A DNA stretch of 64,000 nucleotides from Verrucomicrobia bacterium Tous-C9LFEB. Lineage in GTDB: Bacteria; Verrucomicrobiota; Verrucomicrobiia; Methylacidiphilales; UBA1321. Position numbers and translations under genes: made by a program. The stretch is from NCBI GenBank assembly GCA_002304345.1, contig NEUU01000001.1, forward strand, positions 434,001-498,000, given 5' to 3'. How positions within the stretch are numbered: the stretch's first letter is position 1; every line of letters begins with the position of its first letter. The notes beneath the pieces are model-generated. The model worked only from the letters and a program-made list of their open reading frames with translations, was not told where the DNA came from and ran no database searches. Of the stretch, positions 55,042 through 62,875 are shown one piece after another.

Positions 55042-57654
55042 TCATCGAGATGGTTCAGACGTTTTCTGATTTGAAGACGACGACGCCGAGCGCTCTTCCA
55101 ACACCCATTGCCGGAAGGCCGACGGATGTTTCCCCTCCCCGATGCCGGGGGTCAACCCAATCCAGCATTTGCGCCGACGCCCATCATTATCATTGGCAAT
55201 GAGGTTCATGCGGAACACCCGTCCACGCGCAACTCCCGCCGCATCGAGCCAACCCCACGGAATCAATATCTCATAACTCGTGATGCCCTCCTCGCGGCGA
55301 CTGCTGGTCGCGATTTCCTTCTGGGATAACGCCTTCGCATTGGGATAAAGTTGATACGCCGCCGTGTCCGAAGTCGTGCGAAATACCCCCAATTCCAGGC
55401 ATTGTTTGTCGTAGCCCGATTCCGCGCGATTACCCATGTCCCATGCGATTTGGAGGGAATCCTTTTGCCAGAAAAGAGAGTCACCCTCGCTGCTTTCTGT
55501 CGCCACATCATCCGTCACCTTTACGGCCAGATACAACCCCTCGTCCGTCCATCCGGTCCAGACCTCCATGGAGAGATCCTTGGGCCCGTTCCAATCGACT
55601 CCCGGATCGCGAGGATACACCGCGTCGCGATTATCCCGAACATGCGATTTGAGTCCAATCACCTCGTCCAGGCGGCCATCTATTTTTACTTGGGAAAGCT
55701 TAACGACGGGCGCCAGATCATACGAGAAAGTGACAGGATGACGCTTTCCGCTGGACTCCTCCATCAGCTCCAGAGCGATGTCTCCCCGGCCCACCAGCGG
55801 TTCACTGAGGGAGAGGCTTACCACGGAGGAACCGGCAACCAGTCGCCGAGATTGAGCGAGTCCCGGATTGTTCTTCGCAAACAGTTTCACCGAGGTCGGT
55901 CCACCGCTGTTGTTGGCCACATCCATATGCAAGTGGGACGCATCCGAAAGATAGGTTCGCTCAATCAAAAGCGTTTCCTTCGCCCGCAAGGGAGTGGATT
56001 GAATAAATTGCTCGAGACGATCCGCATCACCGCCACGCGTGCGGATAAACAACGGCATCGCGCGAATCGCCGGGTCGCCCGTCACCACGCGACCATAACC
56101 ATCATTGATTTCCAGACCTTCAAAACTCTTCGCGGGCGACGCCAGTTGCACTTCGCCGCCCACCGCCTTGGGCTCACTCAACCACAACATGAAAACGCCA
56201 TCTCCCGTGCGATTGTCCACGAACCGCAAGACTTTCCCGAATTCTCCCAAGGCCAAGCGACGCACGAAACGCACATCATCGAGGAATCGTGCGCAGGTGG
56301 CGTAGACCGCTGCGGCTGGAGTGGGATAGTAATTGTCTGGATCGCCCTGAAACATGCCATAGGTAAAGCCCCCCTCATAGCCGGGAAAAGACATCGAGAA
56401 CCAAAACAACTTTTCCACTTCAGGCACGGACCTCGCCATGCCAATCGCCTGCCCCGCATAGGCGGCCCACAGTTCCGTCGCTGGAGAAGACATCAACTCA
56501 TCCTTGTACAATCCCCATCCAAATTCCGTCGGCCAGACACGGGGCTTGAGCCCATGTGTCTTCATCAGGTCTGCCATGCCGGTCAATCGCCCCACCGTAT
56601 TGATCTTGTCAGGAGATTCCGCCTGTGCGCCACCACCGAGATAACGGGTCGACGCGTATGGATGACCACCCATGATATCGATCGAGGCATGATCCTCCGC
56701 CATCACCTCTCCGGCAAAACGCAGATGCGGAAAATCCTCGCCACTCACATCCAATCCGATGACGGGAAGTTCCGGCGCGACGCTTTTGACCGTCTGATAG
56801 GCCGCCTTCAAAAGTGTCGCGTAAATTCGAAACGGAGGAATGTTTCCACGCAGCCCCCGCGCGCATTCGAGATCGGGCTCGTTCAACACTTCAATCGCCG
56901 CAATGCGACCACGGTAGCGTTCCACCACATCCTTCGTGAACTTCTGAAAATACGGCAGAAATTCCGGCTTGGCCAAATCTTCCAGCGAGCTCCATTTCGC
57001 CCACTTGGGCGGCTTTTCCATCAGGATCACCAAGACAATGCTCACGCCATGCCGGCTCAATAACTCCACTCGCGCATCCAGTTTTTCCCACGAGTACGCA
57101 TTTTCAACGGGCGACAGCCAATTCCAAACCGTCATCTGCCGCTCATATTTAATGCCGATCCGCTGACCGGCTTCCGGATCACGATTGAACATGCTGCCGA
57201 AAAAACTCCCCTTATCCACCTGCCCGTAATTGCGGGGTTTCTCCACCACCGCCAAGGCGCTTTGTCGCTTCGCCAGATCCTTTCCGCTTTCGCTGACCGT
57301 TGCCAGCAAGCTCCAATAGCCGCGAGTCACCGTCGGCAATGTCAATGTCTTCTCCTGCTTTCCCGGTCCCTCAAAGGAAAGACTCCACCGTTCGCGGCGA
57401 GCTTTCTCTCCCGGTGCTTGAATCTCCACCGCGAGTTCAACGGTCCGTTTCGGTTCGGTGCGGTTATTGACCGTCACGCGATATTCCACCACCTCACCGA
57501 CCAAGGCCACGCCAGATGACGCATTGGGCACAAGCGTGATCTCCCAATCGGGACGCGACTCCGCCGTCCAGCCGCTACTTCCCATGAGCCAAACAGCGAT
57601 CCAAATCCCGACCAGCCCAAACCAGCCCCACCTCTTTTGCTTCTGAGTCTTCAT
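55042..57654 (-). CDS. Secreted GH-A-clan glycoside hydrolase with CBM9-like C-terminus
   Basis: The 870-residue protein begins with a signal-like segment (WGWFGLVGIWIAVWLMGSS) and a beta-rich region of about 150 residues. A (beta/alpha)8 domain follows with the acid/base in IEVLNEPD (Glu at about 259) and the nucleophile in WPTEFGWG (about 377), the GH-A layout of families such as GH5, GH39 or GH30. A middle beta domain follows. The last 200 residues (VKIDGRLDEVIG...LYLAVKVTDD...DSLQIAWD) resemble CBM9. The exact GH family is uncertain. The ATG at 57654 overlaps the pseudopilin stop by 4 bases (ATGA). Confidence 0.83.
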   Translation of the reverse strand: MKTQKQKRWGWFGLVGIWIAVWLMGSSGWTAESRPDWEITLVPNASSGVALVGEVVEYRVTVNNRTEPKRTVELAVEIQAPGEKARRERWSLSFEGPGKQEKTLTLPTVTRGYWSLLATVSESGKDLAKRQSALAVVEKPRNYGQVDKGSFFGSMFNRDPEAGQRIGIKYERQMTVWNWLSPVENAYSWEKLDARVELLSRHGVSIVLVILMEKPPKWAKWSSLEDLAKPEFLPYFQKFTKDVVERYRGRIAAIEVLNEPDLECARGLRGNIPPFRIYATLLKAAYQTVKSVAPELPVIGLDVSGEDFPHLRFAGEVMAEDHASIDIMGGHPYASTRYLGGGAQAESPDKINTVGRLTGMADLMKTHGLKPRVWPTEFGWGLYKDELMSSPATELWAAYAGQAIGMARSVPEVEKLFWFSMSFPGYEGGFTYGMFQGDPDNYYPTPAAAVYATCARFLDDVRFVRRLALGEFGKVLRFVDNRTGDGVFMLWLSEPKAVGGEVQLASPAKSFEGLEINDGYGRVVTGDPAIRAMPLFIRTRGGDADRLEQFIQSTPLRAKETLLIERTYLSDASHLHMDVANNSGGPTSVKLFAKNNPGLAQSRRLVAGSSVVSLSLSEPLVGRGDIALELMEESSGKRHPVTFSYDLAPVVKLSQVKIDGRLDEVIGLKSHVRDNRDAVYPRDPGVDWNGPKDLSMEVWTGWTDEGLYLAVKVTDDVATESSEGDSLFWQKDSLQIAWDMGNRAESGYDKQCLELGVFRTTSDTAAYQLYPNAKALSQKEIATSSRREEGITSYEILIPWGWLDAAGVARGRVFRMNLIANDNDGRRRKCWIGLTPGIGEGKHPSAFRQWVLEERSASSSSNQKTSEPSR

Positions 57655-58355
57655 TTTGAAAAATGCGCGTCGTCGTTGAGCACCTTTTGATGCCATCGCG
57701 TGTCGCCATAGGCCGCGAGTTCGACATGACCATCGGCCATGAGCACGTTGGCGAGCGCCCGATGTCTGGCGGCAAAACGCGAATCGCGATTCGCCGTCGC
57801 GATCGGATTATCCAGTCCGTAGATAACCGGATAGTCCGCATCCATCACGAGGGGCCAGTCCGACGGATTGCGAATCTTCATCATCATCCGCGGTTCATCC
57901 TGTTGGCGGTGGGCCGCCGGGTACCACAGCATCGGGTCGAGCATGCCGTACCCCACAATCGTGGGTGGCTTGATCAGCAACGCATAGGCCCCGATTTTCT
58001 TCAGGGGACAAATCAGCGCTTTCGATGACGTCAGGTAAGGTCCGCCATCCGAGTTGGGCGTGAGGGACATTAACGAGTGGTACCACCACAGGGTCGTCGT
58101 GGCATCGTAGGCTTTCGGCAACGCCCCGATGTGTTCGGCCTGATAGGTCGTCATCGCAATGCCAATTTGCCGCAGGCTCGACTGACACTGCGCTCCGAGC
58201 GCCACCTGATAAGCACGCCCCGCCGCAGGCAGCAGCAAGCTCACCAACAAGAGGATGATTCCCGCGACGACGGCCAATTCCGCCAGGGAAAATCCCCGCC
58301 GTCCCTTCGCGGAGCCGGACAAGCGAGAAGTCATGGACTGGAATCGGAACCTCAT
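57651..58355 (-). CDS. Type II secretion pseudopilin-like protein with H-x9-DG tail
   Basis: The 234-residue protein has RRGFSLAELAVVAGIILLLVS, the prepilin cleavage motif (cut before Phe, Glu at +5), after an N-terminal leader of about 22 residues. The C-terminus ends with HRALANVLMADGHVEL, exactly H-x9-DG, the signature of the verrucomicrobial/planctomycete pseudopilin family. The start at 58355 has GTGAG a few bases upstream and lies 4 bases after the GH38 stop; an upstream start at 58379 would overlap GH38. The stop codon overlaps the next ATG (ATGA), so it is translated together with the GH-A enzyme. Confidence 0.9.
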   Translation of the reverse strand: MRFRFQSMTSRLSGSAKGRRGFSLAELAVVAGIILLLVSLLLPAAGRAYQVALGAQCQSSLRQIGIAMTTYQAEHIGALPKAYDATTTLWWYHSLMSLTPNSDGGPYLTSSKALICPLKKIGAYALLIKPPTIVGYGMLDPMLWYPAAHRQQDEPRMMMKIRNPSDWPLVMDADYPVIYGLDNPIATANRDSRFAARHRALANVLMADGHVELAAYGDTRWHQKVLNDDAHFSK

Positions 58356-58359
58356 ATTC

Positions 58360-60942
58360 TCACTTTTGGGTGGAATCAAAAATCAGGGTCTTCACTTCGA
58401 AGGGACGACAAGAGTTGGGTTGATGCCGAGCCTCCTCCAAAATATCGGTTTCGGAAACGGTAAATCCTTCTATTTTCGGTATCGGCATCTGACTTTTTCT
58501 TCCAGCGGCCTCGAACGCGCGCAAGACGAGACTCTCGCCCTCTTCCGCTTTCTTGAAGGCCGTGCTCACCAGCGAACTCTCCGTCAGGTCAAACAGTCCC
58601 GCCCGAGCCGGAAGCGAGCCCTTGTTATTGGTCCCACCCACCGCGGTCACCAGCAACGGACGATTCAGCTCCCACCCACAGCGATACGAGGCGCTCTCGG
58701 CAAGGGAATCGTTCCGGGGCCGAATCGTGTAGACAAACCGGTACTTACCCGCCGGAGGCCGGGCGATGGCTTCCAGCGTGTCATCCTCATGCCGTTTCAC
58801 GACGAACGAATGACTGATGCCGCGAATCATATAGGAACGCAGAAGTTTGCCCTCTAGTTCCCACATCCGGTGATCGCACGCAATGGTCAGACCAGTCGAT
58901 TCGTTTCCCACATCGACCCAATGACGACAGAGCCGCAGCTTGTCGCGCTCGGCCAAGGGAATCTCATCTTCCAATTTACCCTGCGAAACTGGAATCGTCC
59001 CGGGGTAAGTCACCTGTCCATAGGGAACGCCATAACGAACCGTCTCTCCCTGCCCGACATAGGGAAACAATTGCTGGAGCCGCATCCAGCGCGGCCCCTG
59101 CCAGTCGATTTCGTTCTCGAGCTGAATTTCCGGATAGTCGTGATAAAGCGTGATCGTTTGCGTCAGCGGCATGTTGCAGATCGAGCCGGAGAGCTTCAAG
59201 CGACACCAGATCTTGTTATTGTCGAGCGTCTCAACCGAGTCGATCAACGCCGGAAACTCGCGCCCGGAGGGAGTCATGTTCGCGATGTAATTGCCGCCGC
59301 GCTCTTCCACTCCCATCACGCGCATTTTCTCCAGCAGGAGGTGGCCGCTCCGGCGATCTTCCACCGAAACATCTCCCGTCACGCGATCCACCGAGAGCCG
59401 GAAGAAACGATTCTCGTAGGTATCCTGCCCTATATTGCGGCGCGGATCGAGCCAGATCGATTCGCCGGCGGATTTCTTTTCAATCATGCCATCGATATGA
59501 ATCTGGCAGGTCTGCGCCTCGTGAATCGGGTTGTGTCCCGGCATGAGATACCAGGTTCTGTAACCAGCCGCCGGAATCTCGTCCACCGGAAAAGCAATCT
59601 CCATCGCGATGGAAACGCCCTCGTAGCGAATCAAGGGCACATAGGGAACCGTCTCGCCGAGATCATTCACCAGCTTCATGCCGGACTTGAAGGCTTCAAC
59701 ATCGTTGGATCGCGGCGTGCCATAAACCACCGCGCGGCCCGTGGCGATTCCCGCTCGCCGCCACGACATCGAGTTAAAGACCACGATCGGGAACTGGTCT
59801 GGCTTCGGCATCGGCACTTGCGCGGCCAATCGCCAGGCCATCCGGTTGATGATGCGTTCGGCTGCGTAACGGCTGTAGCGCTTGAGCTGAAGCTTGTCGC
59901 GATCGGCTCGCTCGCCGCCCTGCGCGTTCTGATTGTGATCCATCCCATCGAGCAGCGCTTTCCACGCGTCCTCGAGCTCCCGCTGGGGATAATCCTTCCA
60001 TCCTTTGAGCAGGCAAAACGCGGAAAGAAATTCGGCCATTTGCAACGCACTCTCGCACGGCAAATCTTCCGGCCACAGATCGGGCCACGAACTCTCGATA
60101 TTCGGCCATGCGGACGGAATTTCGCCCTTCAAAACGGTGAGCCCCTCGACGCCGGAAACGCTCGCAAAATAATGCGACGGCGTAGAGAAAAGCAGCTTCG
60201 CCTCTTTGTCCTGATTCCATTGGCGGACGTTGAGAATGAGATTCTCGTCCGGCGCGTGAAGGTCGCACCCCCAATGCGTCAGATGCGGATAGGAATCGGT
60301 TTGAAACGACTGACTCAGCGCCTTCTCCGTTCCTCCCGCCAGCATCGCGGCATAATCCTGGTGCCAGTTGCCTTCCAAGGCCATGACCGCATACCCCAAG
60401 GGTGTGTAATAGGAGAGAATCTTCGCGCCATCCAATCCCTGCCAAATAAAGAGTGGCGTCTCCACCGGACCGCCTCGCGACATCACCACGCGCTTGATTC
60501 CCGCCAATTGCGCAATTTGCGGGTACTGCGGCGTATAGCCGGGCAGATCCGCGAAATGCGCCGTTTGCGGATCCTTGTCGAAATGTCGACGCACATACCG
60601 TTTGGCATAGAGCGCATTGCGGGCAAGCGTCTCACCGCCCGGCAAATTCTGATAGATGGCGCTCCAGAGCGGGGCCAGTTCCAGACGACCGGAAGCCGCC
60701 AGACGTTTGATCCGCGCCGTTTCGTGCGGATAACATTCCACATAATGCTGGAGAAAATTGACGGTCTCGATCAGATAGGTGAAATCCTCGTACTGCTCCA
60801 ACAAATCCAGCGCACGGGAGATGATGTAATTGCCGCGCGAAAGACATTCCTCCCGCGTCCCGGCCCAGAACAGATCCAGATGCGAAAAGGGAACGACGTG
60901 TACGACGGAAAGCGTGGTGGGAGTGGTATGGCGATGAGTCAT
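58360..60942 (-). CDS. Alpha-mannosidase-like glycoside hydrolase, GH38 family
   Basis: The 860-residue protein is shorter than the GH38 at 2489 and has different motifs. HLDLFW (His21, Asp23) replaces HxHID, and ADLPGYTPQYPQ supplies Asp132, in the position of the catalytic nucleophile; the classical form has WLPDVFGYS. It therefore belongs to a distant GH38 branch, probably still cleaving alpha-mannosyl or a related linkage. No signal peptide is seen, so a cytoplasmic location is likely. It heads the minus-strand operon with the pseudopilin, GH-A hydrolase, LamG-like protein and mutarotase, and is divergent from the IclR-type regulator. Confidence 0.88.
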   Translation of the reverse strand: MTHRHTTPTTLSVVHVVPFSHLDLFWAGTREECLSRGNYIISRALDLLEQYEDFTYLIETVNFLQHYVECYPHETARIKRLAASGRLELAPLWSAIYQNLPGGETLARNALYAKRYVRRHFDKDPQTAHFADLPGYTPQYPQIAQLAGIKRVVMSRGGPVETPLFIWQGLDGAKILSYYTPLGYAVMALEGNWHQDYAAMLAGGTEKALSQSFQTDSYPHLTHWGCDLHAPDENLILNVRQWNQDKEAKLLFSTPSHYFASVSGVEGLTVLKGEIPSAWPNIESSWPDLWPEDLPCESALQMAEFLSAFCLLKGWKDYPQRELEDAWKALLDGMDHNQNAQGGERADRDKLQLKRYSRYAAERIINRMAWRLAAQVPMPKPDQFPIVVFNSMSWRRAGIATGRAVVYGTPRSNDVEAFKSGMKLVNDLGETVPYVPLIRYEGVSIAMEIAFPVDEIPAAGYRTWYLMPGHNPIHEAQTCQIHIDGMIEKKSAGESIWLDPRRNIGQDTYENRFFRLSVDRVTGDVSVEDRRSGHLLLEKMRVMGVEERGGNYIANMTPSGREFPALIDSVETLDNNKIWCRLKLSGSICNMPLTQTITLYHDYPEIQLENEIDWQGPRWMRLQQLFPYVGQGETVRYGVPYGQVTYPGTIPVSQGKLEDEIPLAERDKLRLCRHWVDVGNESTGLTIACDHRMWELEGKLLRSYMIRGISHSFVVKRHEDDTLEAIARPPAGKYRFVYTIRPRNDSLAESASYRCGWELNRPLLVTAVGGTNNKGSLPARAGLFDLTESSLVSTAFKKAEEGESLVLRAFEAAGRKSQMPIPKIEGFTVSETDILEEARHQPNSCRPFEVKTLIFDSTQK

Positions 60943-61036
60943 AAAAGGAGTCCAGACGAGGAGAAAACCTCAATGAATGTGATGTGATTTTCCACCCGGT
61001 GAGTGAACAAAACAAGTAATAGATTTGACGTATAAG

Positions 61037-61059
61037 CCTAAATTTAGGATCATAGATCC
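61037..61059. promoter_or_regulatory. Palindromes upstream of iclR and the GH38 operon
   Basis: CCTAAATTTAGG (61037-61048) is a perfect 12-base palindrome. It overlaps a second, GGATCATAGATCC (61047-61059), whose arms GGATC/GATCC match. Both lie within 26 bases of the iclR ATG (61063) and in the 120-base gap to the divergent GH38 gene. A weak -35-like TTGACG is at 61025-61030. Autoregulation by the IclR-type protein is a plausible reading. Confidence 0.5.
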
Positions 61060-61062
61060 GCT

Positions 61063-61863
61063 ATGCCGAGCGATTCCTCGATCCAGTCGATTCAACGCGC
61101 CGTGAAAGTGCTTTATGCCGTCGCTGGTGTGGAGGACGGGTGTTCCGTCGCTCAAATCGCGAACAAAACCGGGATGAAACCCAACACGGTTTACAAATTC
61201 ACCCGGACGCTGGAACGCGAACATTTGCTGAGTCGCAAGACCTCGCCTCTCCGTTTTGTTTTGGGTCCCACGGTGCCCGAACTGAAATTGCTCGACGACG
61301 AACGCAAGCTGCTGTCGGTCTCGTCGAAGATTTTGATGCGGACCCACGCGCAGTTTTTGGAAGCGGGTTTCATGCTGCTCGAACTCAACGACACGACCAC
61401 CTATCAGCGGCTCTATGTCGATGGGAACCGGCCCGGAGTGCTCATCCAGCGGCGCGAATACATCGTTCCGCTTTACGAGAAAGCCAGCTCCCTGCTTTTT
61501 CTCGCCTACGCGAATCCCGAGCAGGCGCATAAAATGTACACCGCCCATCCTTTTGAAACCAAGGGCAAGCCGCTCTGGGGCACTCAGGAATGTCTCGATG
61601 AATTCCTGAAAAAGACGCGCGAGCTGGGCTATTGCCAACCCGAGGTCCCGGATTGTGATGGTCCTCATTTTCGTGTTGCCACTCCGGTGTTTTCTCAAGG
61701 GAATGAAGTCGTGGCCGCGATCGGCGGTTGTATCCTGACCAGTTGCCCTCCAGAGGATCGCACCCTCCTCATTCGCCTCTGCGTCGAGGCCGCCAAGGAA
61801 ATTTCGAATCAACTCCGGCAGGCGCTCCCTCAGGAGAAGAAGCTCAAGCCCTTGACCGCTTGA
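61063..61863 (+). CDS. IclR-family transcriptional regulator
   Basis: This 266-residue protein has an N-terminal winged helix (SIQSIQRAVKVLYAV, SVAQIANKTGMKPNTVYKF, LEREHLLSRK) and a C-terminal effector-binding domain with YVDGNRPGVLIQRREYIVP and ISNQLRQAL. The family controls sugar and aromatic acid pathways as activator or repressor. It is divergent from the five-gene GH38 operon, and the palindromes between the two genes fit local control. Its last 20 bases overlap the end of the convergent PEP-CTERM gene. Confidence 0.93.
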   Translation: MPSDSSIQSIQRAVKVLYAVAGVEDGCSVAQIANKTGMKPNTVYKFTRTLEREHLLSRKTSPLRFVLGPTVPELKLLDDERKLLSVSSKILMRTHAQFLEAGFMLLELNDTTTYQRLYVDGNRPGVLIQRREYIVPLYEKASSLLFLAYANPEQAHKMYTAHPFETKGKPLWGTQECLDEFLKKTRELGYCQPEVPDCDGPHFRVATPVFSQGNEVVAAIGGCILTSCPPEDRTLLIRLCVEAAKEISNQLRQALPQEKKLKPLTA

Positions 61864-62614
61864 TCGTACGTGCGCCCAAAACCAGCAGGCAAACGCCCAG
61901 CAGAGCGATCGTGCCCGGCTCCGGCACGGTAACCGTCAAGCTATCGAGTCGAACGGTCGCATCGGCAGCGTTGGAGAGATAAAAGCCAATGCCGGTGATC
62001 GAACTCGACGACAGGTCGCTGGAAAGAACGCTTCCCACCGACATGCTCGACCAAGGCGTGAGGGTGAAGGCCGACCAATCCGACGCTTGCGTGGAAAAAT
62101 TCAAAGTCTGGAGGATGCTTGCCGTCGTGGGGGTTGAAATGGAGGCATACGTCGTTGAATTCGAGAACGTCTGATTCGACACATACCAGTTACCATTGAC
62201 TTGGATTAAGAGCTGAATCACCGGTGCGGTGGACCCGTTCGCCATCGTCCAGGTGATCGTCGAACCCGCAATATCCAGTGCCGAAAAGGTCGTAACAAAG
62301 GCCAGCGTCCCCGTATGGGCCGGAAACGTACCCGTACCGATAAAGCCAAAATACCCAGTGCCATCTGCAGTGGGATTGCCAGTGGCCGAAGAAATCACCG
62401 TCGCATTGATTTGCGTGCTGATATTCGACGCGGTGCTCCCCAAATAACTACTCCATCCGATGGTATTCACCGCTACGCTGCTGCCGGTCGAATTATCAAA
62501 CTGTTCATTATAAATGACTGTGGCGCAAAAGCTTTTGCTTGCGATGATCATGTAAAGAACGACCATCACAACGTATCGTGTGCAACGCTCTATTTGTGAG
62601 ATTCCGGTATTCAT
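61844..62614 (-). CDS. PEP-CTERM-sorted secreted protein
   Basis: The 256-residue protein starts with a signal peptide (RCTRYVVMVVLYMIIASKS, cut before ATVIYNEQFDN). The mature region is a beta-rich LamG-like jelly-roll (NEQFDNSTGSSVAVNTIGW). The C-terminus is the sorting signal VPEPGTIALLGVCLLVLG with the basic tail ARTIKRSRA. Its 3' end overlaps iclR by 20 bases on the opposite strand. The first ATG (62662) adds 16 residues before the signal peptide and is less likely than 62614. Confidence 0.83.
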   Translation of the reverse strand: MNTGISQIERCTRYVVMVVLYMIIASKSFCATVIYNEQFDNSTGSSVAVNTIGWSSYLGSTASNISTQINATVISSATGNPTADGTGYFGFIGTGTFPAHTGTLAFVTTFSALDIAGSTITWTMANGSTAPVIQLLIQVNGNWYVSNQTFSNSTTYASISTPTTASILQTLNFSTQASDWSAFTLTPWSSMSVGSVLSSDLSSSSITGIGFYLSNAADATVRLDSLTVTVPEPGTIALLGVCLLVLGARTIKRSRA

Positions 62615-62742
62615 AGTTTGATTTTTCAGGTGGTTTGAGAGTTGGTGCCGTACGCCATTCATATTTTCAATTTCCAGGCTACATATTACCGTTACGCTCG
62701 GGAGGGCTCAACGGCTAATAATGCTCAGCTGTCAAATAAAAA

Positions 62743-62755
62743 GGATCAATGATCC
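62743..62755. promoter_or_regulatory. GGATC-N3-GATCC palindrome in the PEP-CTERM/SGNH intergenic gap
   Basis: GGATCAATGATCC is a perfect 13-base palindrome (GGATCA / TGATCC around one central base). It matches the GGATC-N3-GATCC pattern at 61047-61059 before iclR and lies in the 260-base gap between two divergent genes, so it may bind the same regulator. Confidence 0.45.
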
Positions 62756-62875
62756 GCCTAATCCATCTCACGGCCATTCAAAACGATTTCCAATGAATCC
62801 CAGATGCTTATTCTATTGCGCAGATAACGCGAAAAACTGAATCTGGATCATTACTAAAGCTTTAATACGTCATCT

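Noticed and set aside
58870-60987. 705-residue open frame opposite the second GH38 gene
   Set aside because: It is antisense to a gene with clear catalytic motifs and has no recognisable domain; high-GC sequence gives long shadow frames.
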